From: Phialocephala subalpina
Lineage: Eukaryota; Ascomycota; Leotiomycetes; Helotiales; Mollisiaceae
Length of the DNA: 64,000 nt
Assembly (NCBI GenBank): GCA_900073065.1
Contig: FJOG01000007.1
Span: forward strand, 421,852 to 485,851
Reading direction: 5' to 3'
A program made the translations under genes and the position numbers. The notes below the pieces were generated by a model, which had not been told where the DNA came from, made no database searches, and was given only the letters and a program-made list of their open reading frames with translations. Positions 34,205 to 46,440 of this stretch are shown here, piece after piece (the stretch's first letter is position 1; each line of letters starts with the position of its first letter).

Positions 34205-34621
34205 GTCTCGAGAGTCGGAGTTTCGATGATTTGTATGATTGCATAATACCCTTTGTATATAGACTTCCAGATGAGAGGTCGTACATTGACCAACTCATCA
34301 TGTATGCGTCACATGGTAGCCACCACAGTATAGAAACGCCAAATCTACCCTTTTCACCATGTATATGCCCCGTTTCCAGTTCCAACACAGCTTTGATGCT
34401 ACGCCGAGACATGCTGTGCATTCCAGACGCCGAACAAAAGATCCCCTTTCCCATCCGAAATATGCCAAAGATCTTCGTCGTCATAAACTCCAGCAGCGAT
34501 CTCAATCTCCCAACTTAGTCTGGACTTCTATTTAGTCCAGATGCGCCGCGTCCCGCCCCGCTTGAGAAAATCCAGACAAGGCAACGAGATTGAGAACGCC
34601 GAATCTTCGATCATCCCATGA
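34205..34621. other. Intergenic between convergent Hsp70-like and kinase genes
   Basis: Contains the 3' ends of both genes. No supported frame or repeat. Confidence 0.45.
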
Positions 34622-36949
34622 TCAACAAGGCGGCACACTAGCACTCCTCTCCAAATCCACCGCATCCGCCAGCCTCCCACTCTCCATCTCCCTACACTTC
34701 CTAACCTGCCTCTCCATCTCGGGCAGTAGTTCCGGAATCCTAAACGGCTTCGTAACCACACTATCCATCCCCGCCTCCTTCGCCATCGCAATCTGCTCAC
34801 TCCTCGCGTTCGCCGTAACCGCTATTACCGGTACATGACCTTTTATCATTCCTTCCTTTTGTAGTTTCCTGATTTCGCAAACGCAGGTTAGGCCGTCCAT
34901 TACTGGCATTTCTAGATCCATGAGAACGACGGAGAGTTCGATACCGGTGTCCTGGAGGCCTGACCAGTAGCGGGTTGTTGAAAAGAAAGAGAGTGCTTCG
35001 TGACCGTGGTTCGTGACGTGGACTATGCAGCCTGCCGAGTGGAGTTGTTTGGAGAGGACTTTCTGGTTTACGATGTTGTCTTCTACTATCAGGACATGCT
35101 TCGGCGCTGGCGATACAACTGCCTTTTTCTTCCCAGATAGCGTAGTTGGACCACCTCCGCTTTGTATCCTAGCCAAAGCTATGGGGCTGATGATTTTAGA
35201 CTGTGCTTTCATGTCGATTAGATGTGTGGAAATCGGTTGTGGGACTTCAGGGGGGTAGAGCGACGAGCTCGAACAAAGAATGCGAATGTGCTGCCAACGC
35301 CTGCTTGGGACGAGACGCCGATTTGGCCGCCTTGGAGCTCGGTGAGTTCACGGGATATGAAAAGGCCTAGGCCGGAACCGCCGTATTGGACGTGGGTTCG
35401 GGGTGAGGTTTGGGAGAAGCGTTTGAAGAGGAGAGCGCGTTCACGGTCGTCTAGGCCGCGGCCGGTGTCTTGGACTTCGATGTAGAAGTATACCATTTCG
35501 CCAGTGCCCCAGGCACTGCCTAAGGATAGATCTTTGCGGTTGCTGCCTCGAGGGAGGTATTCGATGCCGTGTTTGTCGACCGGTGGTTCGGTTGAGGCGG
35601 CCATGTGGACGGTAACTTTTCTCTGCGGCTCGGTTTGGGTGAACTTGATGGCATTTGTGATAAGATTGATGAGAACCTGAAGAAGCCTACTGGGGTCAAG
35701 TTTAACCCAGTCCACCGCGAGTTTCTGGTAGGAACGATCAACACGGAATCGAAGCTCTACGTCGCTCTTTTGGAGTTGGCTGTCAAACATCCTCAAGGCA
35801 CTCTGCACAACCGTAATAGGTTGCACCTCGATTGGGGTGATAAGTAAAAGGTCCGAATCCAGCTTTGAGAGCGTCAAGATATCATCAATAATTCGTTTTT
35901 GGTGCTGAGCGCACAGCACCACTGTCTGAGCCGCATCGGCGTATCCATCCACCACCTCTCGCGGGATGGTCACGTTCTTGGGATCTCCCTCAAACTCTAA
36001 AAGAGAAGTGACGATCCAGTCTGCACATTGGACAATGGCAGATAATGGATTTCGCATTTCACTAAATTGAGGAATTAGTGCATGAGTAAGATGTAAAGGG
36101 AGCAGCGTTTTTAATGTCCCAGCCTTGCCTAGACTTTCTAGCCCGTGATAACGTCCAACTAAAGCCGGGAGATTGAAATCGCGGAGAATTGGGAGCTTAC
36201 TGCGAGGTCATATCAATAAAATTCTCCTGCTGGCACTTCAACTCTATAGCTTCCAACATCCTCCGTGTCTGAAAACCTTCCATCCACTTCTGCCGACTGA
36301 TATCCGTCAGACATCCCAAGATTCCAGTGACGGTACCATCCTCGGCTTGTTCAGGATAAGCTGCGGCAATGATCCACGTAAATCCTTCAACTTTTTCGCC
36401 ACCAACAAGCTCTTCAGCAACGAATTGTTGCGTAAGTCTGAGTTCGAAAGAAACTGGCTTTCCATTGAGTAACTTCGCCCATTCTTTATCCATTACTGGA
36501 TGATCAATCTCGGCTATGACATTATACCAAGACATAGGATACGCAACGTCTCTCGGGTGCCCAGTCATTGTATAATAATCGTTGTTGGCATAGACTAAGA
36601 CTCCAGTCGGATCAATGTGAAACATCCCAACGGGAGCAAGATCAGCCATCTGCCGAAATCTAGTCTCGGTCTCAAGCGCTTCGTGAGTTTGGACCGCGAG
36701 TTTGTTTGATAGGATATTTCGGTCTTGGGCAGCTTGCTCAGCGACCAAGCGTCCGCGACGAATCTCTTCCTCGAATAGAACCGCAGACGCCATTGAAGTT
36801 GCCAGCTGACGGCTCAACAATTCCATGAACACCTTATAGTCATCGTCAAATCGTTTCCGAGGATTGATTCCCAAGAGCAGGAAGCCCAAGACATTGTCGG
36901 CAGTCGATCGGATGGGAAGGAATACGGCACGTTGGGGGTTACGATTCAA
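34622..36949 (-). CDS. Hybrid histidine kinase, apparently lacking its N-terminus
   Basis: From the left-over end of a GAF domain (RAVFLPIRSTADNVLGFLLL) the order is a linker helix, PAS (RFRQMADLAPVGMFHIDPTG), H-box (HEMRNPLSAI), N-box (QVLINLITNAIKFT), G1 (VQDTGRGL), G2 (GGSGLGLFIS) and a receiver with acidic pair VEDN, phospho-Asp VLMDLEMPVMDG and VTKPF. All catalytic residues are present. An intron (36062-36200; GTAAGC ... TTTAG) splits the phospho-accepting His codon as CA|T. The kinase and receiver frames differ near 35206-35274; a short intron with branch CTAAT can join them, but its donor is uncertain. No ATG or acceptor lies upstream in frame, and only about 250 bp separate it from the next gene, so the usual N-terminal half is missing. 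Confidence 0.8.
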
Positions 36950-37203
36950 ACGTCAGATGGGGAAAACGGATGTGCGTTGAGTCGTTGGCATTTGATCTTA
37001 CAAGTACTGAGTGCCCAATATTCCATGAATGACTTACTGGGCAATAATCTATATACAACTGAAGGTAGGGGAAGGATGTCAGTACAAAATACAGAGGTAG
37101 AATCGAAGTCAAGGCTAACAGAACCTCACAGGCTCAGCCATTTTCAGAGTCGGAAGGACCAGCCGCCACACCTTTTCTCTCTTGCGAAACAGTCTTGCCC
37201 GGA
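36950..37203. other. Short gap upstream of the kinase
   Basis: Contains a GTAAGA donor-like site near 37000 and a CTGAC near 36950, but no AG acceptor follows, so I could not build a 5' exon for the kinase. Confidence 0.4.
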
Positions 37204-38641
37204 TCACAACTCGCAGGCATCGTGCCCATCGTCACCTGCTGTACCGGCTCCGCTGGTGGTTGCTGGTGATGCAGAGCTTGTCGTGGCAGGTGTATGGAGA
37301 ACTATACCTGCAGCAGTCGTTGTCGAGCTAGTAGCCTTCGTTACTGCCAATATCGTACTAGCGGATGGAGTTTGCTTGACAATTCCAGCAGCGTTGGATG
37401 AGCTCGCAGCCCTCGTCACCGTTGCCATCGTCGTAGGCACTGACGAGCTGGCCGTCGAGGTTGTCTGCGAACCCGCACCCCCACCATAAGCGACATTCCC
37501 ACCCGGCAGCTTACTGATCGGCCCCTGGAACCCAATATCCTCAACCGGCGGCGCTATCTCAGGACTCAAATTACTCTTCGTCCCCATCTCCCCATTCGGT
37601 GTCCCGAACGAGTTCCAAGCACACGCCGTACCCGTCCCTTCACAATTATCAAAAGATTCTCCAAGAGCAGTCAGATTCTGCCATCCTTGGATGAAGTCTC
37701 CGTGTCCGCCATAGCCGGTTGTGTCGCCCATGGACCAGACGAGAGTTGAAGAATCGACGATGCCGAGACTGCCGGTGTCGAAGCCGAATTCAGCGCCGAT
37801 GTGGAGCAGTGCGACGGGGTGGGTGGAGGGACACATGCCGCCTGCTGTGTCGCCTTTTGTTGGGTCTGGATAGGCCATCTGCGAAGTACTATGTCAGCAG
37901 GAGTAGGAGATTCTAATCTGAGGAGATGCTTACATGGCTTTTGTGGTCAGGACTATCGACATTGACACCATCCCAACACGATGGGAAGCGAACATGCAGA
38001 GAAAGATCACCAAGCAACCTCTTTGGGAACCCATACACCTCTCCCGAGTTCCCAGTCTCATATAGGATCGCTTGATTGGTCTGATCAGACGTGTTCTGTG
38101 TTCTGTTTCGCGTTAGCAGAATTCTTGAAGTTGATGGCGGGGTACGTACCTTCTTTGAGGATCACCAGCCACCATTCGCAAACCAGAAGGGAATGGTTTC
38201 GCATCCGCAGGTCGAGGACAGTACTGCACACCAGCTTGATAGCTGCAAGTATACCGTTTGTAATACATGTTCTGCCAGCAATCAGCTTTCACTCCCTCTC
38301 CCTTTCGAATTACTCACAGCCCCAGAATAGGGAACCAACTGAAACATCCCATCATTCATCCTGTTATACAACTGCGGCGCCCAATAGTTACTATGATCCG
38401 TAAACTTATCACAAGTCGTCGCTTTCCCCTTACTCGCAGAATCAGCCCCCACCATCGTCCTATTGAAAGCTGTCCCTCCAGAGATAGCGTGTACATGTCC
38501 GGATGGGATCCCGGGACTAATAATTGGGTCGGAACGTTGGCTGGAGAGGACGCCGCAGTTTACGGTCCAGAAATCGCCTGCGTGGATGAAGGGGATGCTA
38601 CACAGTAGCGCTGTTGTCAAAAGAGTGACTTTGGAAAACAT
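37204..38641 (-). CDS. Secreted DUF1996-domain protein with Ser/Thr-rich tail
   Basis: Four exons (38318-38641, 38150-38271, 37934-38102, 37204-37878) give 429 residues; introns are 46, 47 and 55 nt with good signals (one has branch TGCTAAC). The N-terminus is a signal peptide (MFSKVTLLTTALLCSIPFIH) cut before GDFWTVNCG, the usual start of DUF1996. Family motifs follow: SGHVHAISGG, NYWAPQLY, RFPSCWDGVNVDSPDHKSHM, CPSTHPVALLHI and FIQGWQNL. The last 90 residues are rich in Thr, Ser and Ala and probably O-glycosylated. The protein is likely extracellular or wall-bound; the biochemical role of the domain is undefined. Confidence 0.9.
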
Positions 38642-40779
38642 CGTGTTCGTCGGGAGAATGTGGGGTAAGGACTGTCAATGTACGCGAAAGCAAAAAAGAA
38701 TGTAGAACGAGAAAAGAAAGCTAAGTTAAGGATAGTGTCTTTCAAAGAGCGTGAAGAGAAGGGTGGAGAAGAAGAGGGGGAAATGAGACATCGTGGGAGA
38801 TGTTGAGGATATATGTAAGCTTGTTGGAGTGTGGTATGGTGTGGTGAGAATCGCATGCAAGCTGCGAGCTGCAGTCAGTTCCCCTAAAAGCCGCCTTACA
38901 GGGCGGAATGTTTCACGTTTCAATTTTCTTGTTGCGATGCTCCTGCGTGCGGCCCGGGTAATATACCAGAGATAAGATGCATGCGGGTTATTTTGTGCCC
39001 CTCCATCTGCTTTGGGATGCTGGGTCTGACTAAGGATACGCCTTTGGCAACCTTACTTCGAGGTCCTCGCTGGAAAACCTTCGTAGGAAGGATTCATGGC
39101 AAAATCAACAAGAATTCCACTGAAATGAGTGTCACCGTCTCCTCTGTACTTTGAGGCATGACCATTGAGTATTAATAAGGTCTCGAATTGTAGAGAGCGC
39201 ATCGCCGTACGATGGTGAGATGGGAGTTTTCCCAAGACCCCTAACATTCTCTCGAGTCCCGCGTCCTTTAAGTTTGAAGCACACAACGGGAATGGCCCAG
39301 TCTAGAAACTGCGACCAACATAGCACCCATACTTGCATTTTTTTCATGGCACCTCGCTCTCGCATCTCCATCAGTTCATCCCATCTCAAAGTTCCAACAC
39401 CCGACCGACTGCACGGGTCAGGATTCGGCTTACCTGCAAGGTCCACATTTGGCGCTGCACAATTCAGGGGCTCGGTCTCGGCTCGCTAAATTTACCCCTG
39501 AGTATTGGCCAAAAGGGTGCTTTGCCGCCTGCAATGCAACCCCAGATGCGGGCTTAAAACATTTCTTAAATTGAGGGACGACGCCACGGAATGTTTGTTG
39601 GTGAGTAAGACGCCACCAACAGTTGCCGGATGTTTTCTTTCGTTGGCTTTTTGAGGGGTTTTTGATTTTTGGACGTGTTGGGAGCTGGACGCGAGAAAGA
39701 CGTCACTGCCAGATGCGAACTTTGGACGAACCCCCTCTTTCTGCACCTCACCAAGAATGGCAAGACCAAAACAGACGTCGTTCGGAGAAGCTTTCGTCAG
39801 ATACCAAGTTGAAGTAACTTCGTTTCATGTTACGATCGTTGTCGCTGATCATTTTCCGTAATATCCCCGATGATCTCCTGAATATCATGAATAGCATCGG
39901 TAGCTCCCTGCTTGTCGGGCGCAGCTGAGAGAAACTGCCGAGATCTTCAAGATCTCGATCAATCTAAGTGCCTCCCAATCCAATATCTTATCAGATCATA
40001 TGTGCAGGCATCTATGACGAGATCTTGACGTCCCAGCCCTAACCGTGACCAATCCGAAGTAAGCGCTGATGTTCGGCGGGGTCCCGAACAGAAGTCCCGT
40101 AGTCTAGCTCTTCTCGAGGTTAACCCTATGAAAGGAATCCCTTTCTGGATATTTGTTATTAGGGAGAATGTGTCGTTGATATAAGTGGCGATTCGTTCAT
40201 TGATGGTGGAATGGGACATTGAGTTGGTTGTGAATATCCTACCCTCGCCAATGTTGTCTGCTAACAAGTAAAGGCCTAAATCATCCACAGCTAAATCAAG
40301 CTTTCCTTGCCCGCGTGGAAGGTTTCTGGCTCGGAGATTGTGTAGGCACTTGCTGAAGCGCCGGCATGGTTGTAGCAATTAATAAATCGGTCTCCATAGA
40401 TTCAAGACTTGAGTTAAAAGTCGCCAGTAATGAACTATTGGCAGGATAGTTGGGGAAGCCTGCGCACGCTTCTAGACTCTCTTTAATCAATTTGAGTAGC
40501 AAATTTCCTTAAGCTATGCGAAGAGATGACTTTTTCTGGGCATTGTACAAGTGAAGACCTCCGATTGGATTACAGAGATTGATCCGAAATTCCGATAGAG
40601 GCTAGCCCAACATCAAGTGCTCAAAGTCCCATCATTGAGGTCCATTCCTGCAGCCAGTCCCGTACTCTTCATCCTGCATCATAAGCTTCTTATATGACTT
40701 CAACAGCGGAACCCAAGTCCTGAAAGGGGTTCGCGACTGGAAATGCCGTGCACATGATTATACCAGTGCCGTCCAAAAA
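38642..40779. other. Long intergenic stretch with fragmentary frames
   Basis: No supported gene. Minus-strand pieces at 40296-40502 (KLIKESLEACAGFPNYPANS) and 39959-40378 (LDLAVDDLGLYLLADNIGEG) look like former coding sequence in different frames but match no family I know. Confidence 0.35.
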
Positions 40780-41420
40780 GCTTCAACAAACCTCATCTAT
40801 CTTGCCGTACCAGTCCTCTCCCATTCCAAATGGCTTCGGAATGATAACTCGACAGTATAACCGATCGAAGTACCGGTCATCCAGCTCTTATTCCTATGAG
40901 ATGCTACGAGGTCTGGGCATCATACTGTGGGTCAAAGATCGTATTGTTAAGTCTAGAGAGCTAGCTAAGGGAGGAGAATGAGGATATAAGAGTCTGCGAG
41001 ATTACCCCTGAACTATACTCCATATGGAATGAGAGTTTGACCCACTACACGTGACCAGCAACTGACAATTCCTTCGCGCTACCAAGGTTTCCATGATACG
41101 CTTCATCTCAGAAACTAATCCGCTTTGAGATTAATGTAAAATGGTTGGCTACTTCTGAATCTGTAGCTAGGACCAAGGAATTCACTGATGATGTGTTGGA
41201 GTGCATGGTTCCAAGTAGCGCCATTTCGAGTAATTTGTAGTCCTTGCCGAGATGGAATAGGGGTGTTCCGGAGTGACATCAAGACTTTGTAGAATTTTGG
41301 ATGTGTGATACCGAACGAGACCAAATTGCAGTCATCGTTGTCATTGAGGAAATACTCTCCAATCTGCAAGAGGACTTCTTTAGGAAGGCTGAGGATTGTG
41401 GTTTTGGTCTGCGGATTGTT
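40780..41420 (-). pseudogene. Decayed paralogue 1 of an unknown (F-box-like?) family
   Basis: The N-terminal exon reads TTILSLPKEVLLQIGEYFLN then CNLVSFGITHPKFYKVL, followed by FLGPSYRF. Further on, in another frame, comes ELDDRYFDRLYCRV and PKPFGMGEDWY. The same blocks occur in the same order in paralogue 2 (42020-43002). An LPxEVxxxI opening is reminiscent of F-box-like proteins, but I cannot confirm this. The blocks are not in one frame and stops intervene, so it is probably dead. Confidence 0.5.
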
Positions 41421-42019
41421 GATAACTAGTGTTCAAAATTAGCAGAGCTTCTTAGAATTTTGGCTTGTCATCGTACTTATGGCATTTGAAGGCACCTGAG
41501 AAAGACTGGGATTCGTATTCGTTGCTATCGATCAAGTGGTCACTCAAAGTCGAGGTTCCTAGGAGCTATGGCTGGCAGGGAAAGAGGTTGGATGGTCAGC
41601 ACATTTTATAATACTTTAGTCCGAGATGAGCCTTTCATTTAGAGCGGACAATGGAGTGTGTGATGACTACTGAGATATATTTGTATAGAAGACTGTGGAA
41701 GAGCATAATCACGCTGCCTGTTTTGTCCCTTTCAGGCAATCCCTAAACGTTGAAAGCCGGCCGCTCTTTCTTGGTTCGTCAATACATATCAGCATGATTC
41801 TTTGGCAAATAGTCTCTTTCATATTCAAAGCTGCTGCACAATTCATAGCCATGCTGAATTGCATGAAGTAATTCATTACTACCATAATACTTGTCTTTGC
41901 GATTGTAATGACGAGTGTTTTTAGAATATCTGAGACAGTAGCGGGTAGTGACCAAATACGATCGTCCAGTCACTTCAACCTCTCCACAGCCTCAAATTCC
42001 TCAATACCGTTCTCAACTT

Positions 42020-43002
42020 TCAATAGTTCACTCTGTCCCTGAATGGCTCATAGAGAAAGCATCGAGTTGCATCCTCAATCTTGCTCAGGGAGCCCAACTG
42101 AACCATGTAACTCTTTCCATCACCTGTTCCTTTTCCTGTAACTTTCTTGCGTGTCTCCTCTCTGCCTTTGTCCACCTTTCTCTCAACCATCAGAATGCCA
42201 CAATCTGGTAGAATCCACATGCGGCCCAAATCCTTGGTCTTCCTATCCACCAGAAATATTCCTGCTTCAAGGTACCATTCCTCGCCCCTACCAAATGGAT
42301 TTGGCAGATTGTCGTTCCGCTTCGTAGAGACCAGCTTCTTGAACATGTAGTAGTCTTTGTATCGCTCATCCAGCTCTTGCTCTTTTGGACCATACGAATC
42401 CTGTAAACGCTTCGCTTAAGGAACATGGTGTGTCTGCGATGCCAGCCGTGACGGCGGGACTTATAGCCTCGATAACGATACTTGGGGCCTAGGAAGCTAC
42501 CAATGATACGCTCCATCTTCCATTGATAACGAATGCCTTTGGCCGCAATGAGGGGACCTTGTCGAGCATCGATGCGTCCGCTGTAGCGCTCTTTGAACAC
42601 TTCGAGGAATCGTGGGTGGGTAAGACCGAAGGAGGCGACACCGCAGTTGTAATGGTAATCACTCGTGGGCCAGAGGAGGTCGCGGATGTCCTTGACGATT
42701 TCGTTAGGAAGAGTCAAGATTGTGGTCGGGCCGTCGTCTCCTTGGGGTGCTATTCAAACAGTCATTAGATCGTGGTTTATAAAGCTCTTCAGAGTGTGCT
42801 TACCTTAGAGAGTGGCTTGGCCTAAGGCGTCGATCAATGAGCTGGAGCTGGGATAGTCTCCGTTGTCTTGAGCAGGCTGGCCTCGGGGTTCATTCGAAGA
42901 ATAGCTTTGGGTCGAGTTATGGGAGACAGAACCCGTAGCACCAAGTTCCTCTTTGGGTTCCATTGTTGATGGCCCACCAAATTGGTGACGTTGTGCTTGC
43001 AT
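42020..43002 (-). pseudogene. Decayed paralogue 2 of the same unknown family
   Basis: From ATG 43002 (MQAQRHQFGGPSTMEPKEEL) a Ser-rich exon runs to a TAA at 42805-42807 that directly precedes a good donor (G|GTAAGC). Across a 54-nt-class intron the next exon resumes in frame as APQGDDGPTTILTLPNEIVK, CGVASFGLTHPRFLEVFKE and FLGPKYRYRG. A further block (QELDERYKDYYMFKKLV, PNPFGRGEEWYLEAGIFLVD) sits in a different frame after TTTACAG at about 42400; a weak intron or a frameshift separates them. It ends DRVNY at 42020. The TAA could come from CAA by a CpA-to-TpA change. Confidence 0.5.
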
Positions 43003-43820
43003 TTTGTTGTCTGGATGAGGGCTAAGAGGACGCGTTTTTCTCGTAACAGATCGACTTGTTAAAACCAACGCGTTGCTTATCCCTCCAGCCCAAAGACAAG
43101 GGTCCGTAGCGGCCGCGACTTCAACCGCCGGATCGTTTGGTGATTACCTGAATGGGGTTGTTTAAATCGAGACGCTGCCTAAGCAAACGGTTTAAACTTA
43201 CTCAAAGTTGACTTCAGCAATGGCGACAACCTTTAAGCGGTGGAAATGGATGAGCTTGACTTTTGGTGAGCCTAGACCTGCGAACAGAGTTGACCCTTGC
43301 CAGGAGAAAGACACAGGGAGAAAGGAGCTTCGACTGGTACATCGCCAGGTCTTTTGTTGTGAAGCAGAGTCCGAAGTGAGGGTTTGTAGAGGTTTGGTAA
43401 CGTTATCCAATGGAGCGGTTTGAGATACTTCCAGTATTCCAAGAACAACGATTTCCAAGAACTTGGGCAAAACATTGGTGAATCCTGTCCATATTTCAGA
43501 CAAAAATCTCGCCACACTATTGAACAAACATATGTTAGCTCCATGCAAAGTGGTCACCTTCTTCCTTATATCTAAAGTTCAGATTCTAAACTTCGAGACT
43601 CGCCACCGGCTATTGGAGAAGCAATCACAACACATTCGAGATCATGTGCATGAAGCCAATGAGTCCGACTCAATATGGTTAACTTAGTGACCACGTTCTT
43701 CTTGAAGTACAGGACAATTCGTAAGCTTGGGTAAGGATCGGCCGACGACTAGAACATCTTATTGAGGTTCTCAGCTGTGAACTAGATACCCCTTCACGCA
43801 CCTAAGCCGTCAGAGAGCCA
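43003..43820. other. Intergenic, one possible exon
   Basis: A minus-strand frame at 43198-43557 (ending AEVNFE) stops exactly at a consensus donor (GA|GTAAGT), which suggests a real exon, but I find no matching partner exon or domain. Confidence 0.35.
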
Positions 43821-45712
43821 TCACTGTGCTCTGGTATCCTCAACATGTACCATTCCAACCTCCAATTCTCCTTTTCCAAAGATCTCGGGGATGGCATTCT
43901 TGACCGTGGCCTGGTCACCTTCAAACGCAAGTGCAATCTCCTCCAGAGTATGTCCCTTAGTTTCAGGAAAGAAAAACCATACCAGAACAAACAGGACGGC
44001 TTAAGGACAACAAATACAATGTAGTACTTCCATGATATGTTCGCCATGGCGATAGGATTGACAAACTGGCTGACGATCAAGCCACCGTGGGACGAGGAGG
44101 AGGTGAGAGAGACGCCGGCTCCGCGCAGAGCATACGGGAAGATCTCGGCAGGGTAGGCGTACAGGAGAGGCGTGAAGGCGATATCGTAGTGAAAGAAGAA
44201 GACGAAGAGCATAGGGACCACGGCTATACCAACAGAGACTGATTTCGTTTCGATGAATCGACTATTGAGGGCAGTCTAGACCTGTGGTGCTTGGTCAGTA
44301 GACACTTCCTTTCTAAAGCTTGCATATTATTGGCATTGGGAAACGATCTGGGTTGAGCTTACAATGTATGAGATGCACATGCCGGCAGCGGACCAGAGGA
44401 AGAGTGTGCGGCGTCCAAGTGAGTCCACCATCAGGGCACCGCAGAACACAACAGCGAAGAGGTTGAAGATTTGGAGTCCACCATTGATCAGAGCTTGATG
44501 AGTTGCGTCAGTGATACCAATGTCGTTGAGGACCAATGTCAGATAGTAAGTGATGACAGCATTACCTACCCACTGAGCGAAGGCGCCGAGGATGACAGCG
44601 ATCATGCAGCGTCGACGGTTTGCTGGGGTTTTAGCCATCCCTCTCCAGCTTCCGCCTTCAGGGAGCTCCTTCTCAAGTTTGAAGGTTTCTTGGATCTCTT
44701 CCATTTCGAACTGGACGAGGGGCGAGTTTACATCCCCTCCAGCGTGCTGTCGAGTGAAGAGTACTCGAGCTTCTTGAACCTTTCCTTTTGCGATGAGCCA
44801 TCGGGGAGATTCGGGAACGGCGAACCAAAAGAGAAGTTGGACGAATGGGAACGCGCCTTGGAGTAGGGATGGAATGCGCCAGCTCCAATCATCAGGCCTT
44901 TTGATTGTTCCGTAGGTCAACCAAGCCGCTAAGATTGCTCCGAAGAACTAAAAGCTGTCAGTAGATGATAGAAGAGATTGGAGCCTGAGATGGTTACGAA
45001 CATAGAAGGTGTTGAAGAGCGCAGTCACCTTTCCTCGGTGGGTAGGACATGCCAATTCGGTGATGATGATGGGACTTGGTTGAGCCATGAAAGCAGTACC
45101 GACACCTGTTCTCATTAGCCAGATCAGAGTAAAAGCACTCGGGTTTGTGGATACCAAGAAACCATCTCGAGAATACAAGCATTCCCACGTTGACGGAAGC
45201 AGCTTGTATGGCTGAACCAACGATACAGGTTATGAAACCAATGAGGAGAGCAGCTCGTCTCCCAACTGGTCACTTATTGGCGTGACCATGGCGAGCCCAC
45301 AGATCTTCCCGACCGGAAATATAGCGTTGATGAGACCCAGTTGAGCTTTGACAGGATGATGGAAGTATTTCTTCCAGTACGGAGCAATCTGAAGTGCATT
45401 AATCATGGCGCCTGTAAGTCTAGTTTGTCAGGATCCGATGAGGGAAAGGTTTCTGCCCTAGTGGTGTAGACATACCATCGTAGCCAATCGTTCCAGCTGA
45501 GAACATAGGGATTAAAAGAATAAGGTTGAGTCGAAGAAGATGCCAAACTCGCCAGAAAGGCATTCCCGTTTGAGGTATCAACTGAATCGAGCCATCAGAA
45601 CTGTGTAATTAAACAAGCCCGTTATGCACGAGGAGGTGAATACCTGAGCGAGATCATCACCGACGATCTTGGCGTTCTCCGCGCGTTCCTCCTGAGCAGT
45701 TGAGGATTTCAT
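43821..45712 (-). pseudogene. MFS sugar transporter with two one-base frameshifts
   Basis: The frame starts at ATG 45712 (MKSSTAQEERAENAKIVGDD) and can be followed through at least six exons with good introns, ending at TGA 43821-43823. It has the hallmarks of hexose/lactose-permease-type transporters: SAGTIGYDGAMINALQIAPY, GKICGLAMVTPISDQLG, SRWFLG-VGTAFMAQPSP, ELACPTHRGK, VPESPRWLIAKGK, YPAEIFPYALRGAG and FFPETKGHTLEEIAL. Two places need one base to restore frame: in DQLG/RRAALL near 45261 and in VFVVL/AVLFVLVW near 44003. Neither has splice signals. Otherwise the twelve-helix protein is complete, so inactivation is recent or these are assembly errors. Confidence 0.78.
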
Positions 45713-46294
45713 GTTCTTGAGTATAGTTAGGTCTTTCTGGTGATGCTCCTTCCAGACGCTCAAGGTGAGAGAGGTCCTTTGTCGGCAAGAAGGAAAAATG
45801 GAGAGTTTGTGCAGAAAAAGGGTTGCGTCTGAATGACACGCCGTTGGAAACCGCTTGGATCGTTGTGGCATCACTAAGCTTTATACAAATCAGCAGCTTC
45901 CAATGTCTGTGGAGAGCGCCATATTGTCTTGCTGCGGGGTCTGGGGCTGCGGAGGCGACCTCCAGATCAGGACGATGTAAAGCAGCCAATATACATTACT
46001 GGAATTTGAGCGTGCCACTTTTGTTCATAGACTTGTCCCTGAAGAACATGGCCTCGTTTTCCCTGGAGCGGGACACGATCCACTTGTCAGGGCTTGGATT
46101 CGCGGGTTTTCGGCATCTCGCCGCTAGTACAGAATTGGAGAGAAACCTCGAAGGACGGGCACTTGTGATGGCTGACACTCAAGTAACTGGTAGACCTAAC
46201 GTTTATTGGAAACAGGAACGGGAAAGATATCCTTGGGAGTCATGTCAGACTTGTTGCTCAAGACTAATCGTCGCTTGGCCTCCTATTCTTGGTA

Positions 46295-46312
46295 CTGTAC
46301 TGTACAGTACAG
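46295..46312. repeat. Perfect 18-bp palindrome
   Basis: CTGTACTGTACAGTACAG reads the same on both strands, with an inner repeat of GTAC. It is a possible dimeric binding site; no gene is assigned to it. Confidence 0.85.
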
Positions 46313-46412
46313 GGAAGCAAGCGGGGTGTGGTGTGATTCGGCTGACAGCAGTATTATGCCTGGCAGCTATAACTTGTTAGTCCAGCTTCTGGAAGCCGGA
46401 CCAAAAGCTCAC

Positions 46413-46440
46413 TTGATTCTTTACCAGAGTAAAGAATCAA
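46413..46440. repeat. Hairpin with 12-bp stem
   Basis: TTGATTCTTTAC, loop CAGA, then GTAAAGAATCAA, an exact inverted repeat about 100 bp from the 18-bp palindrome. Confidence 0.85.

Noticed and set aside
45110..45170. Apparent frameshift in the transporter near SRWFLG
   Set aside because: A normal intron (GTATCC ... GGCTAATG ... AACAG) joins SRWFLG to VGTAFMAQPSP in frame.
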